From positions 4,402,001 through 4,466,000 of the forward strand of contig CAXXXS010000001.1 in the NCBI GenBank assembly GCA_963665085.2: a stretch of 64,000 nt of DNA, read 5' to 3'. Origin of the DNA: G963665085 sp963665085 (lineage in GTDB: Bacteria > Bacteroidota > Bacteroidia > Bacteroidales > JAAAOM01). Shown here in pieces: positions 17,296 to 25,207 of this stretch. The notes beneath the pieces are model-generated. The model was not told the origin of the DNA and did not search any database. It worked only from the letters and a program-made list of their open reading frames with translations. The position numbers were made by a program, and so were the translations under genes. The stretch's first letter is position 1. Each line of letters begins with the position of its first letter.

Positions 17296-18009
17296 ATGAA
17301 AATTTACCATATAGCCATTCTATCTGTTTTTATTTCTTCAAATTTATTTTCTCAAAATAACCAGGTAAAATCTTTACTTGAATCAGGAAATAAAAAACAT
17401 GATAATGGAGAGTACATTGATGCAATTAAAGAATATGATAAAGCAATAAAGCTTGATCCAAAAAACGAAGAAGCTTTCTATTATAGAGGAAATTCAAAGT
17501 TTGAACTTGCTGATTATAAGGGGGCAATTAAAGATTATTCTCAAATATTGAAGTTGAATAAAAATTATGCTGATGCATATTACAATAGAGGTAACGCTTA
17601 CTACGAACTTGGCGAATTTGAAAGTGCTGTAAAAGATTTTACATACTCTCTTGAATTAAACAATAAAGATTATGACAGTTTTTTTGATCGTGGTAATTCT
17701 TTATACATGCTGGGTGAATATGAAAAAGCACTGGAAGATTTTAATCAAGGATTGAATCTAAATGAAAACTATTCTGATGGATATTATGATAGAGCAAATA
17801 CAAAATTTAATCTGGGGAAATTAGAAGATGCTGTTATAGATTATAATAAAGCCATTGAGCTTGAACCTGAAGTCCCAGATTATTATTATAATAGGGCAAT
17901 AGTTTTATTTAATTTAGATTTAGATTCCAGTGCTTGTATTGATTTGGAAAAGGCTGGTGATATGGGGGATACAGATGCAGAAGAATACTTTAAAGCCTTA
18001 TGTAAATAG
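17296..18009 (+). CDS. Exported TPR-repeat protein
   Basis: 237 residues with a signal peptide (~1-20, ending L-F-S-Q-N) followed by about six tetratricopeptide repeats of 34 residues. The repeats are regular (A-x-x-x-Y-D-K-A-I-x-L-x-P, Y-Y-N-R-G-N-A-Y-Y-E-L-G and so on). TPR arrays are protein-protein interaction scaffolds, here in the periplasm or on the surface. The gene follows the small basic secreted protein by 20 bp and ends one base before the convergent outer-membrane protein gene. The partner is unknown. Confidence 0.85.
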   Translation: MKIYHIAILSVFISSNLFSQNNQVKSLLESGNKKHDNGEYIDAIKEYDKAIKLDPKNEEAFYYRGNSKFELADYKGAIKDYSQILKLNKNYADAYYNRGNAYYELGEFESAVKDFTYSLELNNKDYDSFFDRGNSLYMLGEYEKALEDFNQGLNLNENYSDGYYDRANTKFNLGKLEDAVIDYNKAIELEPEVPDYYYNRAIVLFNLDLDSSACIDLEKAGDMGDTDAEEYFKALCK

Positions 18010-18010
18010 A

Positions 18011-18955
18011 TCAATTAAAAGTATAAGAAATTCCGGTGCTCCAGAATAATTTCCATTCGTTATCCAGATAATCGGGAGTGTTTATTGGCTTATAATATAT
18101 CAAATTAACCATATAGGATAAGTGTGAGCCTATCATAAAGAATACAGGAAGACTAAATGATAATGCATTGAGATTAAATTTTTTATCTTCATCGTATATT
18201 GTAGGTAAAAATAAAAGTACTAAATCTTGTATGCTTAACTCAGGATGGTTTTGTTTATAGAGCATTATCCAATTATAAAATTTAGGCCTATTTGATTTAA
18301 GTCTATTTAATAAATCTTCTGCTACTTCAGGATTATTTGATAAATATTTTTCTAATTTATCTGTATAATACAATTGATTGCCCCAGGTTAAATTTACTCC
18401 AGGTTGAATTGCTACATATAGGTTTTTAAATAAAAAATTTTCTTTTTCAAGTAGAATAGAATTTCTAAATGAAATAATACCAGTATTTGTCTCTCCAAAA
18501 AGATAATTGCCAGAAATACCAGTATTAAAAAATTTTATAGAATAATCAATATCTAACTGGAAGTTATCTGTAAAACCAGATTTAAAGGAATATGAATTTT
18601 TACTATAAAAGAAGTGTGAATAGCTTGGATAAATAAGGAAATTTTTAAAAGGTTCCCATTCATATCCGATATTTATGTCAAACTCAGTTGTTGATTCTTC
18701 AAAGGTAGAATCAGAGTTTCCCAGTACGTAAAAAACTGCTGACACATCAAATCCATACTTAGAGTAAAAACTAATTTCTGGAGAATAGGAGGGTTGTTTT
18801 ACCAACGAATTTAACCGGCCGTATGTTGTTGTATTACTTGAATAGTTAAATGATGTATTAAAGAAATTATCCTGGGCATTGGCTTTCTGTAGTAATAAAA
18901 ATACCCCTAAAATAAATGATAAGCGAACGTATTTCAGAAACATTTTACTTTTCAT
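18011..18955 (-). CDS. Putative outer-membrane beta-barrel protein
   Basis: 314 residues with a signal peptide (~1-27, ending A-N-A-Q-D). The mature sequence alternates hydrophobic/aromatic and polar residues in many short strands and ends in G-I-S-Y-T-F-N, typical of small outer-membrane barrels. A helical/loop insert occupies about residues 200-240. I do not recognise a specific family and see no catalytic motif. It is the second minus-strand gene after the TPR gene at 19031-20374, but a terminator separates them, so it probably has its own promoter. Confidence 0.65.
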   Translation of the reverse strand: MKSKMFLKYVRLSFILGVFLLLQKANAQDNFFNTSFNYSSNTTTYGRLNSLVKQPSYSPEISFYSKYGFDVSAVFYVLGNSDSTFEESTTEFDINIGYEWEPFKNFLIYPSYSHFFYSKNSYSFKSGFTDNFQLDIDYSIKFFNTGISGNYLFGETNTGIISFRNSILLEKENFLFKNLYVAIQPGVNLTWGNQLYYTDKLEKYLSNNPEVAEDLLNRLKSNRPKFYNWIMLYKQNHPELSIQDLVLLFLPTIYDEDKKFNLNALSFSLPVFFMIGSHLSYMVNLIYYKPINTPDYLDNEWKLFWSTGISYTFN

Positions 18956-18974
18956 TAATTATCCTTAAAATACG

Positions 18975-19010
18975 AAAAAAGGCTATCATTTGAGAAGATA
19001 GCCTTTTTAA
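18975..19010 (-). terminator. Terminator after the minus-strand TPR gene
   Basis: A 7-bp GC-containing stem GGCTATC/GATAGCC is flanked by A-run and T-run, giving AAAAAGGCTATC paired to GATAGCCTTTTT with a 9-base loop. It sits just downstream (leftward) of the gene ending at 19031. Confidence 0.8.
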
Positions 19011-19030
19011 ATAAGAGTGTTTCAATATTA

Positions 19031-20374
19031 TTATTTTTTTACAGTCCTAACTTTTGTTGTTTCATTTATCCAACAATAGTCAATACTATAAGTTTGTCCA
19101 TCTGTAAATCCATAGAAAAAAGCATCCTCGTTATTTGGGAAATATTGAGAATATCTATTAATTAATTCATTTGCACGTCCTTCAACTTCAGCATCAATAG
19201 ATTTTGCTTTGTAATATTTATCAACAGCAGCCCAGAAAACAGCACTTTGTTGAAATTTATTCTCTCCACAAGATTTAGAACTAGCAGCATAAATATTACC
19301 AATTAAAATATAGGGATCTCCCCAATTTTCTCTAAGATTAATTGCTTCTAATGCATATGATCTTGCTTCAGAATATTTTGAAAATTCAGCAAGTAAAATA
19401 GCAGCAAGTTCGTAGTTGTATTTTGCTTTTAGATTATTATCCTGTTCTAAATCAATAGATTTTTTATAGTATTCAACACTTTTATCTGATTCTTTTTTTG
19501 TAAAGAATAACTTTGCTAAGTTGTAAGCAGATTCTGCAGAAGGTTCTTGTTGAAATAGATTCTCAGCAGCATTCGCAAATAATTCTGAATCCATACAATC
19601 AAACTCTCTTAAATATCCGGTTACTTTTTTCAAAACAGCGACATCATTTGGAGTAGTTTCGAATTTTGGGCCAAAATAATTAACAAGCATCTCACAGGTT
19701 GGAGCTTTACTGTCCATAAATATTTTCTCAACAGTTTCAAGCACCTTTTGTGTTTGCTCAGGTTTCTTATCTGTAGCAATTTTCTTTTCTGCGTTTTCTA
19801 CTACAGTAAAATAATTATCTGCAAATTCTTCGGCCGAAATAATATCATTTTTATAAAGCAAATACGATGTTTGAATGTAAGTCGCAAAAACAGCATCTTC
19901 AGTGTTTGATTTAGAAAGTTCAACACTTCTTTTAAACATCTCATAAGACTTTTGAATGTCATCGCTTCTAAATTCAAGTAAATCGATTGCTTTTCTTCCT
20001 AAAACATATCCTTCTTGTTTGAAATTCTCGATGCGTTTATCATACATCTCCATTAATAAGTCGATGTATTTGTTTTTTTCTTCATCGTTTGCGGCATTTT
20101 TTATTTTATGTTCGAGAATTTTTGCGCCTTGTATATATATATTTTTACTAGCTCCAGGACAATCATTATAAACTGCCGACCATGGCTCATAAGCCATATC
20201 AAATTGTTTAATTTTAGCTGATTCACTCATAGAAGAAAGGTTTTTTGCACATTCCATTCTACTAGCACTATCTGGTCCGTAACTCGGATTCTCATAAATC
20301 TGCTTTTGAGCAAATATTCCCATTGTTGTAATTGAGAATATTGTTATCAAACATATTTTTCTACCTTCTTTCAT
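19031..20374 (-). CDS. Exported TPR-type protein, 447 aa
   Basis: A signal peptide (~1-22, ending G-I-F-A-Q-K) precedes helical repeats; the clearest TPR units are near residues 265-345 (S-A-Y-N-L-A-K-L-F-F, Y-Y-K-K-S-I-D-L-E, Y-E-L-A-A-I-L-L). The C-terminal part has A-V-F-W-A-A-V-D-K-Y-Y-K-A and a Y-S-Q-Y-F-P-N motif, common to Bacteroidota TPR proteins of unknown role. A CAAAAATA at 20429-20436 (TATTTTTG on the coding strand) is a possible -7 box about 55 bp upstream. Function unknown. Confidence 0.75.
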   Translation of the reverse strand: MKEGRKICLITIFSITTMGIFAQKQIYENPSYGPDSASRMECAKNLSSMSESAKIKQFDMAYEPWSAVYNDCPGASKNIYIQGAKILEHKIKNAANDEEKNKYIDLLMEMYDKRIENFKQEGYVLGRKAIDLLEFRSDDIQKSYEMFKRSVELSKSNTEDAVFATYIQTSYLLYKNDIISAEEFADNYFTVVENAEKKIATDKKPEQTQKVLETVEKIFMDSKAPTCEMLVNYFGPKFETTPNDVAVLKKVTGYLREFDCMDSELFANAAENLFQQEPSAESAYNLAKLFFTKKESDKSVEYYKKSIDLEQDNNLKAKYNYELAAILLAEFSKYSEARSYALEAINLRENWGDPYILIGNIYAASSKSCGENKFQQSAVFWAAVDKYYKAKSIDAEVEGRANELINRYSQYFPNNEDAFFYGFTDGQTYSIDYCWINETTKVRTVKK

Positions 20375-20590
20375 GACTTTAATCTTTTGTTATCTCTAAA
20401 TATTTTAATAAATCGGTTGCGTTACTTTCAAAAATACTGCGAATATAATTTCATTTTTTTAAAACCTAAAATCTTATTTGCAAAATTTAGACCATAATTA
20501 TTCGTTGTTATTATGGTTTATATTGTATTAAGGAGTTGTAAGAAAATTACAAAATAGTTATCTTTAGTTGATAAGTAAAAAAATGATGGC

Positions 20591-20941
20591 ATGTGGGAAG
20601 ATATAACATATGATATATCGTATCTGAAAAATATATCAAATGATGATAAGGTTTTTATAAAAGAAATGATAGAAACATTTGTTTCTAATACACCAACTTA
20701 TTTTGAAACAATTGACAAATCATATGAAGAAAAAAATTTTGATTCTTTATATAAATCTGTTCATAAGTACATACCGACCTTAGCATTTGTTAGTGCTCAG
20801 GAATACCTTAACAGGTTCGATAAAATTGAAAAACTAGCTTTATCAAATCAGGATTCCAAAGAATTAGATGCTCTTATTTCGGATTTACGAAAATATAGTA
20901 TGCATCTGGTGGGACTTTTAAAAAAGGATTATAATTTGTAA
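20591..20941 (+). CDS. HPt-like phosphotransfer domain protein
   Basis: A 116-residue all-helical protein. The segment S-V-H-K-Y-I-P-T-L-A-F-V (around residue 57) matches the phospho-accepting histidine region of Bacteroidota HPt domains (H-K-x-x-P-x-L), although the usual H-x-x-K-G form is relaxed. Length fits a stand-alone HPt domain. It lies 13 bp before a single-domain receiver, so the two probably form a small phosphorelay. No sensor kinase is adjacent; the receiver-PAS-cyclase on the opposite strand 1.2 kb away could be linked, but that is only positional. Confidence 0.65.
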   Translation: MWEDITYDISYLKNISNDDKVFIKEMIETFVSNTPTYFETIDKSYEEKNFDSLYKSVHKYIPTLAFVSAQEYLNRFDKIEKLALSNQDSKELDALISDLRKYSMHLVGLLKKDYNL

Positions 20942-20954
20942 AAAAACTAAAAAG

Positions 20955-21323
20955 ATGAAAATACTTGTTTGCGAAGACGATTCAATGACCCAAAAAGCAA
21001 TTGAACATAAGTTAAATACAGAAAAATTCGATGTTGAAATAGCTTCGGATGGCGAAGAAGCAGTAAAAATACTTGATGAGCAAGATATTGATTTATTGAT
21101 TACAGATCTTCATATGCCCAAATTTGATGGTTTAGAGTTGATAAATTATATTAGAAATGAAAAAGATAAAAACATTCCAATAATAATGCTGACCAGGGTT
21201 GGTGTAGAAGAAACTGTTCTAAAAGCCTTTGAATTAGGTGCTGATGATTACATTACAAAACCATTTAGCCCCAATGAATTAATTCTAAGAGTAAAAAAGG
21301 TATTGTTGAAAGTTGGTAAATAA
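20955..21323 (+). CDS. Single-domain response regulator (receiver)
   Basis: A 122-residue CheY-like receiver. It shows the acidic pair in C-E-D-D, the phospho-acceptor aspartate in L-L-I-T-D-L-H-M-P (about residue 52), the conserved threonine in I-I-M-L-T-R, and the lysine in Y-I-T-K-P-F. There is no output domain. It probably exchanges phosphate with the HPt protein encoded just upstream. Its stop codon overlaps the start of the amidase gene as TAATG, indicating translational coupling. Confidence 0.92.
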   Translation: MKILVCEDDSMTQKAIEHKLNTEKFDVEIASDGEEAVKILDEQDIDLLITDLHMPKFDGLELINYIRNEKDKNIPIIMLTRVGVEETVLKAFELGADDYITKPFSPNELILRVKKVLLKVGK

Positions 21324-22114
21324 TGAATTCCCCTGATGTTTTAACAATAACGTTAGTACAACAAAACATTATTTGGGAGGACAAAGAACGAAATCTTTTA
21401 CAATTAGATTCTCTTCTACAAAATTCAAAAAAAACAGATTTAATTGTATTACCTGAGTTATTTTCTACAGGTTTTACTATGAATGTTAAGCCATTGTCGG
21501 AAGGAATTAATGGTAGAACTGTTCAATGGCTAAAACAAAAATCAACAGATATAGGTTGTTATATTATTGGAAGTACAATTATTAAGGAGAACCACCATTA
21601 TTACAATAGGCTTTTATTTGTGACTCCAGAAGGAAATATTTTTTATTATGATAAGAGACATTTATTCTCAATGGGAGAGGAGGATAAATATTTTACGAAA
21701 GGCACAAAGAGGCTCATCGTAGAAGTTAATGGGTGGCGAGTATGCCCATTGATTTGTTATGATTTAAGGTTTCCTGTCTGGTCGAGAAATAAAAATGAAT
21801 ATGATTTATTAATATATGTAGCAAACTGGCCAGCTGTGCGGCAAAATGTCTGGCAAAATTTATTGGTTGCCCGCTCAATCGAAAATCAATGTTATACGCT
21901 TGGCGTGAATCGTGTTGGTATTGATGGAAAAGGAATAGAATATATTGGAGAAAGTATTTTAATTACTGCTAAAGGAGAAATTTTATTTAAGGCTTCTAAT
22001 AAAGAAATGGTAAAAACCTTAGAACTTAATTTTGAAGCGTTAGAAAGTTTTAGGGGAAAATTTCCGGTTTTGTCGGATAGAGATGATTTCTTAATTCAAG
22101 ATGAGACTAGATAG
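21323..22114 (+). CDS. Nitrilase-superfamily omega-amidase (YafV-like)
   Basis: A 263-residue carbon-nitrogen hydrolase with a visible Glu-Lys-Cys triad: E45 in L-P-E-L-F, K111 in Y-Y-D-K-R-H-L-F, and C145 in L-I-C-Y-D-L-R-F-P. S-T-G-F-T-M-N after the glutamate and the W-P-A-V-R segment are typical of the YafV/Nit2 branch, which deaminates 2-oxoglutaramate-type substrates (metabolite repair). Its first base is shared with the preceding stop (TAATG), and its last 8 bp overlap the convergent cyclase gene. Family is certain; substrate is inferred. Confidence 0.9.
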   Translation: MNSPDVLTITLVQQNIIWEDKERNLLQLDSLLQNSKKTDLIVLPELFSTGFTMNVKPLSEGINGRTVQWLKQKSTDIGCYIIGSTIIKENHHYYNRLLFVTPEGNIFYYDKRHLFSMGEEDKYFTKGTKRLIVEVNGWRVCPLICYDLRFPVWSRNKNEYDLLIYVANWPAVRQNVWQNLLVARSIENQCYTLGVNRVGIDGKGIEYIGESILITAKGEILFKASNKEMVKTLELNFEALESFRGKFPVLSDRDDFLIQDETR

Positions 22115-23744
22115 ATTCAAGGATTTCTTTGAATTTAGCGTTAGGATATAATCCTTTTTCATCGACTGCATATTCTTTTTTTAAACCATTAACAAAATAC
22201 ATGTCAATTTTACCAATATTTTTTGCTTCTATTTTACCCCTGTAAATACAATCAAAATAGTCTTTTATATGACCATAAGTAACACCAGAAACATTAACCA
22301 TTCCCACATGTCCTGCTGATTCCATCCGACTTGCAATATTTACAGTTTTTCCCCAAATATCATAGGCAAATTTTTTAACACCAATAACACCTGCAATAAC
22401 AGGGCCTGTATGAATTCCAACCCGAAGTTCCCAGGGTTGCTTATTTTCTAGAATCATTTGATCGTTATGGGTGTTCATATAATCTTGAATCTGAAGGCCT
22501 GCAAGAACAGCATTAATTGGATTACTTTTATTTCTTAGTGGAAGTCCGCCAGCACACATATATGCGTCACCGATTGTTTTAATTTTTTCCAGGTGGTTAC
22601 TTTCTATTATTTCATCATACTTTCTAAAATAAGAATCGAGCATGTTTACCAGATCATTTGGTTCTAACTTCATGCTGTTTTTCGAGAAACTTTTAAAGTC
22701 AGTAAATAAAACACTTACCAGTTTATAGTTTCTTGGAGTAGCTTCACCTTTTGTTTTTAGTTGGGTGGCCATTTCATATGGCAATATATTAAAGAGAAGA
22801 TTGTCTGTTTTTTGTTTCTCGTTTTCAATTTCAATCTTTTGATTATTAATCTCTTCACTTTGTACTTCAAGTTTTGTGTTGGCTTTACCTAAAAATCGTG
22901 TTAAAAGTTTAAGTTTTTTATGTTTGGCCTTTATCTCTTCTTCTTTAAGTTTTAACGAAGTGACATCAGTTTCTATAACAACAATTTTTTCAACTTTATT
23001 ATCTATATCAAGAATAGGGGATAGTGATACCTGAAGCCATTTTGGATTAATATCTTCTTTTACTAGCTGCACATTAAAAGCAGTATCGGTTTTTTCGGTT
23101 ATACATTTTTTAAAAAAGATTGTAAAGTTATTGTAGATAGGATTATCAAATAGACACTCACCAATGATGGATGACGTTTTTTCGTTAGTAAATTCATGTA
23201 AAATCTGGAATCCTTTGTTTACCCAGTCTATTTTACCATCTAAATCAAGAATAATAAATGAATGGGATGTTTTCTCAGCTACTAACGCAAGTTTTTTTAA
23301 TTCTTTATTTTGGGCATCAATCTTTTTATTTTGTTCACTGATTGTTTTCATATATGTATACAATTTCAGTGACGATTTTACCCTGGAACGCAGATCGGTA
23401 GAGTTTACAGGTTTTTGAATATAATCAATGGCACCGGCTTCAAAGGCTTCTTTAATTAATTCTGGTGAAGAATATGCTGTTACCATCAATACTGGTATTT
23501 CTTTCGTTATTTCTGACTCTTTCAGCTTTTTAATTGCATCAATTCCTGTTAAACCAGGCATTTCCCAATCCATTAAAATTATATCAGGTTCTTTCTCCTG
23601 TGCTATTCTAAATGCATCTAAAGCGTTATTTGCAGTTAAAACTTCATATTTCTCATCACCAAACGTAAGAATATTTATAATCAACTGTAGATTTATATCG
23701 ATATCGTCTACAACAAGAACTTTTTGTGTTGTTGATTCTAACAT
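22107..23744 (-). CDS. Receiver-PAS-class III adenylate/guanylate cyclase
   Basis: 545 residues. The receiver domain (1-~130) has the phospho-acceptor D59 in I-I-L-M-D-W-E-M-P. A PAS domain (~150-270) is followed by a coiled coil (~275-325) and a class III nucleotide cyclase domain (~335-520). Metal-binding aspartates are in V-L-F-T-D-F-K-S-F and I-G-D-A-Y-M-C-A-G-G, and the nucleotide/transition-state segment is Y-D-I-W-G-K-T-V-N-I-A-S-R-M. The product, cAMP or cGMP, cannot be settled by eye. The receiver suggests control by phosphorylation, perhaps by the nearby HPt/receiver pair. It overlaps the convergent amidase gene by 8 bp. Confidence 0.9.
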   Translation of the reverse strand: MLESTTQKVLVVDDIDINLQLIINILTFGDEKYEVLTANNALDAFRIAQEKEPDIILMDWEMPGLTGIDAIKKLKESEITKEIPVLMVTAYSSPELIKEAFEAGAIDYIQKPVNSTDLRSRVKSSLKLYTYMKTISEQNKKIDAQNKELKKLALVAEKTSHSFIILDLDGKIDWVNKGFQILHEFTNEKTSSIIGECLFDNPIYNNFTIFFKKCITEKTDTAFNVQLVKEDINPKWLQVSLSPILDIDNKVEKIVVIETDVTSLKLKEEEIKAKHKKLKLLTRFLGKANTKLEVQSEEINNQKIEIENEKQKTDNLLFNILPYEMATQLKTKGEATPRNYKLVSVLFTDFKSFSKNSMKLEPNDLVNMLDSYFRKYDEIIESNHLEKIKTIGDAYMCAGGLPLRNKSNPINAVLAGLQIQDYMNTHNDQMILENKQPWELRVGIHTGPVIAGVIGVKKFAYDIWGKTVNIASRMESAGHVGMVNVSGVTYGHIKDYFDCIYRGKIEAKNIGKIDMYFVNGLKKEYAVDEKGLYPNAKFKEILESI

Positions 23745-23800
23745 TCTTTTCCCCTAACTTAATTTGAAACTGAATATACAAAAAAAAGCTGAATGGCTAT

Positions 23801-23835
23801 TAAAAAATAACCCCGGCAATGATTTGCCGGGGTTA
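23801..23835 (-). terminator. Terminator after ornithine aminotransferase
   Basis: A perfect GC-rich palindrome, TAACCCCGGCAA and TTGCCGGGGTTA around TGAT, is followed leftward on the minus strand by a T-run (A-run on the plus strand at 23802-23807). Confidence 0.88.
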
Positions 23836-23861
23836 TAAAATAGAAATATATTGTTTCTTTA

Positions 23862-25076
23862 TTAGAAAGATAAAATTGTCTTTTTAATTATTTCTACTGA
23901 TTCAAGTAATTGTTCTTCGTTAATTACCAAAGGAGGGGCAAACCTGATAATATGCTCATGGGTTGGTTTTGCCAACAATCCGTTTTCTTTAAGGGCAAGA
24001 CATACGTCCCATGCTGTTTTACCATTAGTTGGTTTAATAACAATCGCGTTTAATAAACCTTTCCCCCTGATTAATTCAACCATTGGAGAATCAATTTTGG
24101 ATAATTCAGCTCTAAAAATTTCACCTAATTTTTCAGCGTTTTCAGCTAGTTTCTCATCTTTAATTACGTCTAAAGCAGCCTGGCCAACTTTACATGCAAT
24201 TGGGTTTCCTCCAAATGTAGAACCATGTTCTCCCGGACGGATACATAACATAATATCATCATCAGCAAGTACAGCAGATACAGGGAATACACCTCCGGAT
24301 AATGCTTTACCTAAAATTAGAATATCTGGGCGAACACCTTCGTGATCACAAGCTAATAATTTTCCTGTACGGGCAATTCCTGTTTGTACTTCATCAGCAA
24401 TAAATAGTACATTTTTTTCTTTACATAAGTCAAATGCTTTTTTTAGATAACCAGAATCAGGAACATAAACACCTGCTTCTCCTTGTATTGGTTCAACAAG
24501 GAAACCAGCTACATTCGGATCTTCAAGTTCTTTTGCTAAAGCATCAATATCGTTGTAAGGTACAACTTTAAATCCTGGAGTATAAGGACCAAAACCTTTG
24601 TAAGAATCCGGATCTGTAGACATTGAGATTATTGTAATTGTTCTTCCGTGGAAGTTACCTTCGCACACAATTATTTTAGCTTCATTTTCAGGAATACCTT
24701 TTTTCTCATAAGCCCATTTACGGCATAGCTTAAGAGCTGTTTCGTCGCCTTCTGCACCTGTATTCATAGGTAGAACTTTGTCGTAACCAAAATACTTGCT
24801 CATGTATTCTTCGTACTCACCAAGTGAACTACTATAAAATGCACGAGAAGTAAGTGTTAACAGGTCAGCTTGATCTTTTAATGCTTTAATAATTTTTGGG
24901 TGGCAATGGCCTTGGTTTACTGCTGAATAAGCTGAAAGAAAATCGAAATATTTTTTTCCTTCTACATCCCAAACATAAATACCTTCTCCTTTTTCTAGAA
25001 CTACTGGTAGTGGGTGGTAGTTGTGAGCACCGTATTTATTCTCACGTTGCATGTACTGTTCACTTGTCAACTTCAT
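23862..25076 (-). CDS. rocD: Ornithine--oxo-acid transaminase
   Basis: A 404-residue class III PLP aminotransferase matching ornithine delta-aminotransferase, which makes glutamate-5-semialdehyde from ornithine. Evidence includes the N-terminal Y-G-A-H-N-Y-H-P-L-P, N-T-G-A-E-G-D-E-T-A-L-K, F-I-A-D-E-V-Q-T-G-I-A-R-T, and the PLP lysine in L-G-K-A-L-S-G-G. The ATG at 25076 (M-K-L-T-S-E) fits the family start; a GTA/ATG further upstream adds nothing conserved. It is monocistronic, with a -7 box at 25117-25124 and a strong terminator. Confidence 0.95.
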   Translation of the reverse strand: MKLTSEQYMQRENKYGAHNYHPLPVVLEKGEGIYVWDVEGKKYFDFLSAYSAVNQGHCHPKIIKALKDQADLLTLTSRAFYSSSLGEYEEYMSKYFGYDKVLPMNTGAEGDETALKLCRKWAYEKKGIPENEAKIIVCEGNFHGRTITIISMSTDPDSYKGFGPYTPGFKVVPYNDIDALAKELEDPNVAGFLVEPIQGEAGVYVPDSGYLKKAFDLCKEKNVLFIADEVQTGIARTGKLLACDHEGVRPDILILGKALSGGVFPVSAVLADDDIMLCIRPGEHGSTFGGNPIACKVGQAALDVIKDEKLAENAEKLGEIFRAELSKIDSPMVELIRGKGLLNAIVIKPTNGKTAWDVCLALKENGLLAKPTHEHIIRFAPPLVINEEQLLESVEIIKKTILSF

Positions 25077-25116
25077 ATTATTTTGTTTTGAATATTTATA
25101 CAATTACTTATAAATG

Positions 25117-25124
25117 CAAAAATA
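25117..25124 (-). promoter_or_regulatory. Bacteroidota -7 box for rocD
   Basis: The coding strand reads TATTTTTG, matching the TAnnTTTG consensus, about 40 bp upstream of the rocD start codon. No clear -33 TTTG is visible at the usual spacing, so this rests on one box. Confidence 0.4.
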
Positions 25125-25207
25125 CGCTATTTCATGACATACCATATGTTTTTTGTCATTATTTTAATGCAATATTTATACTTTTTTAATTTATAATTAT
25201 TCATTAA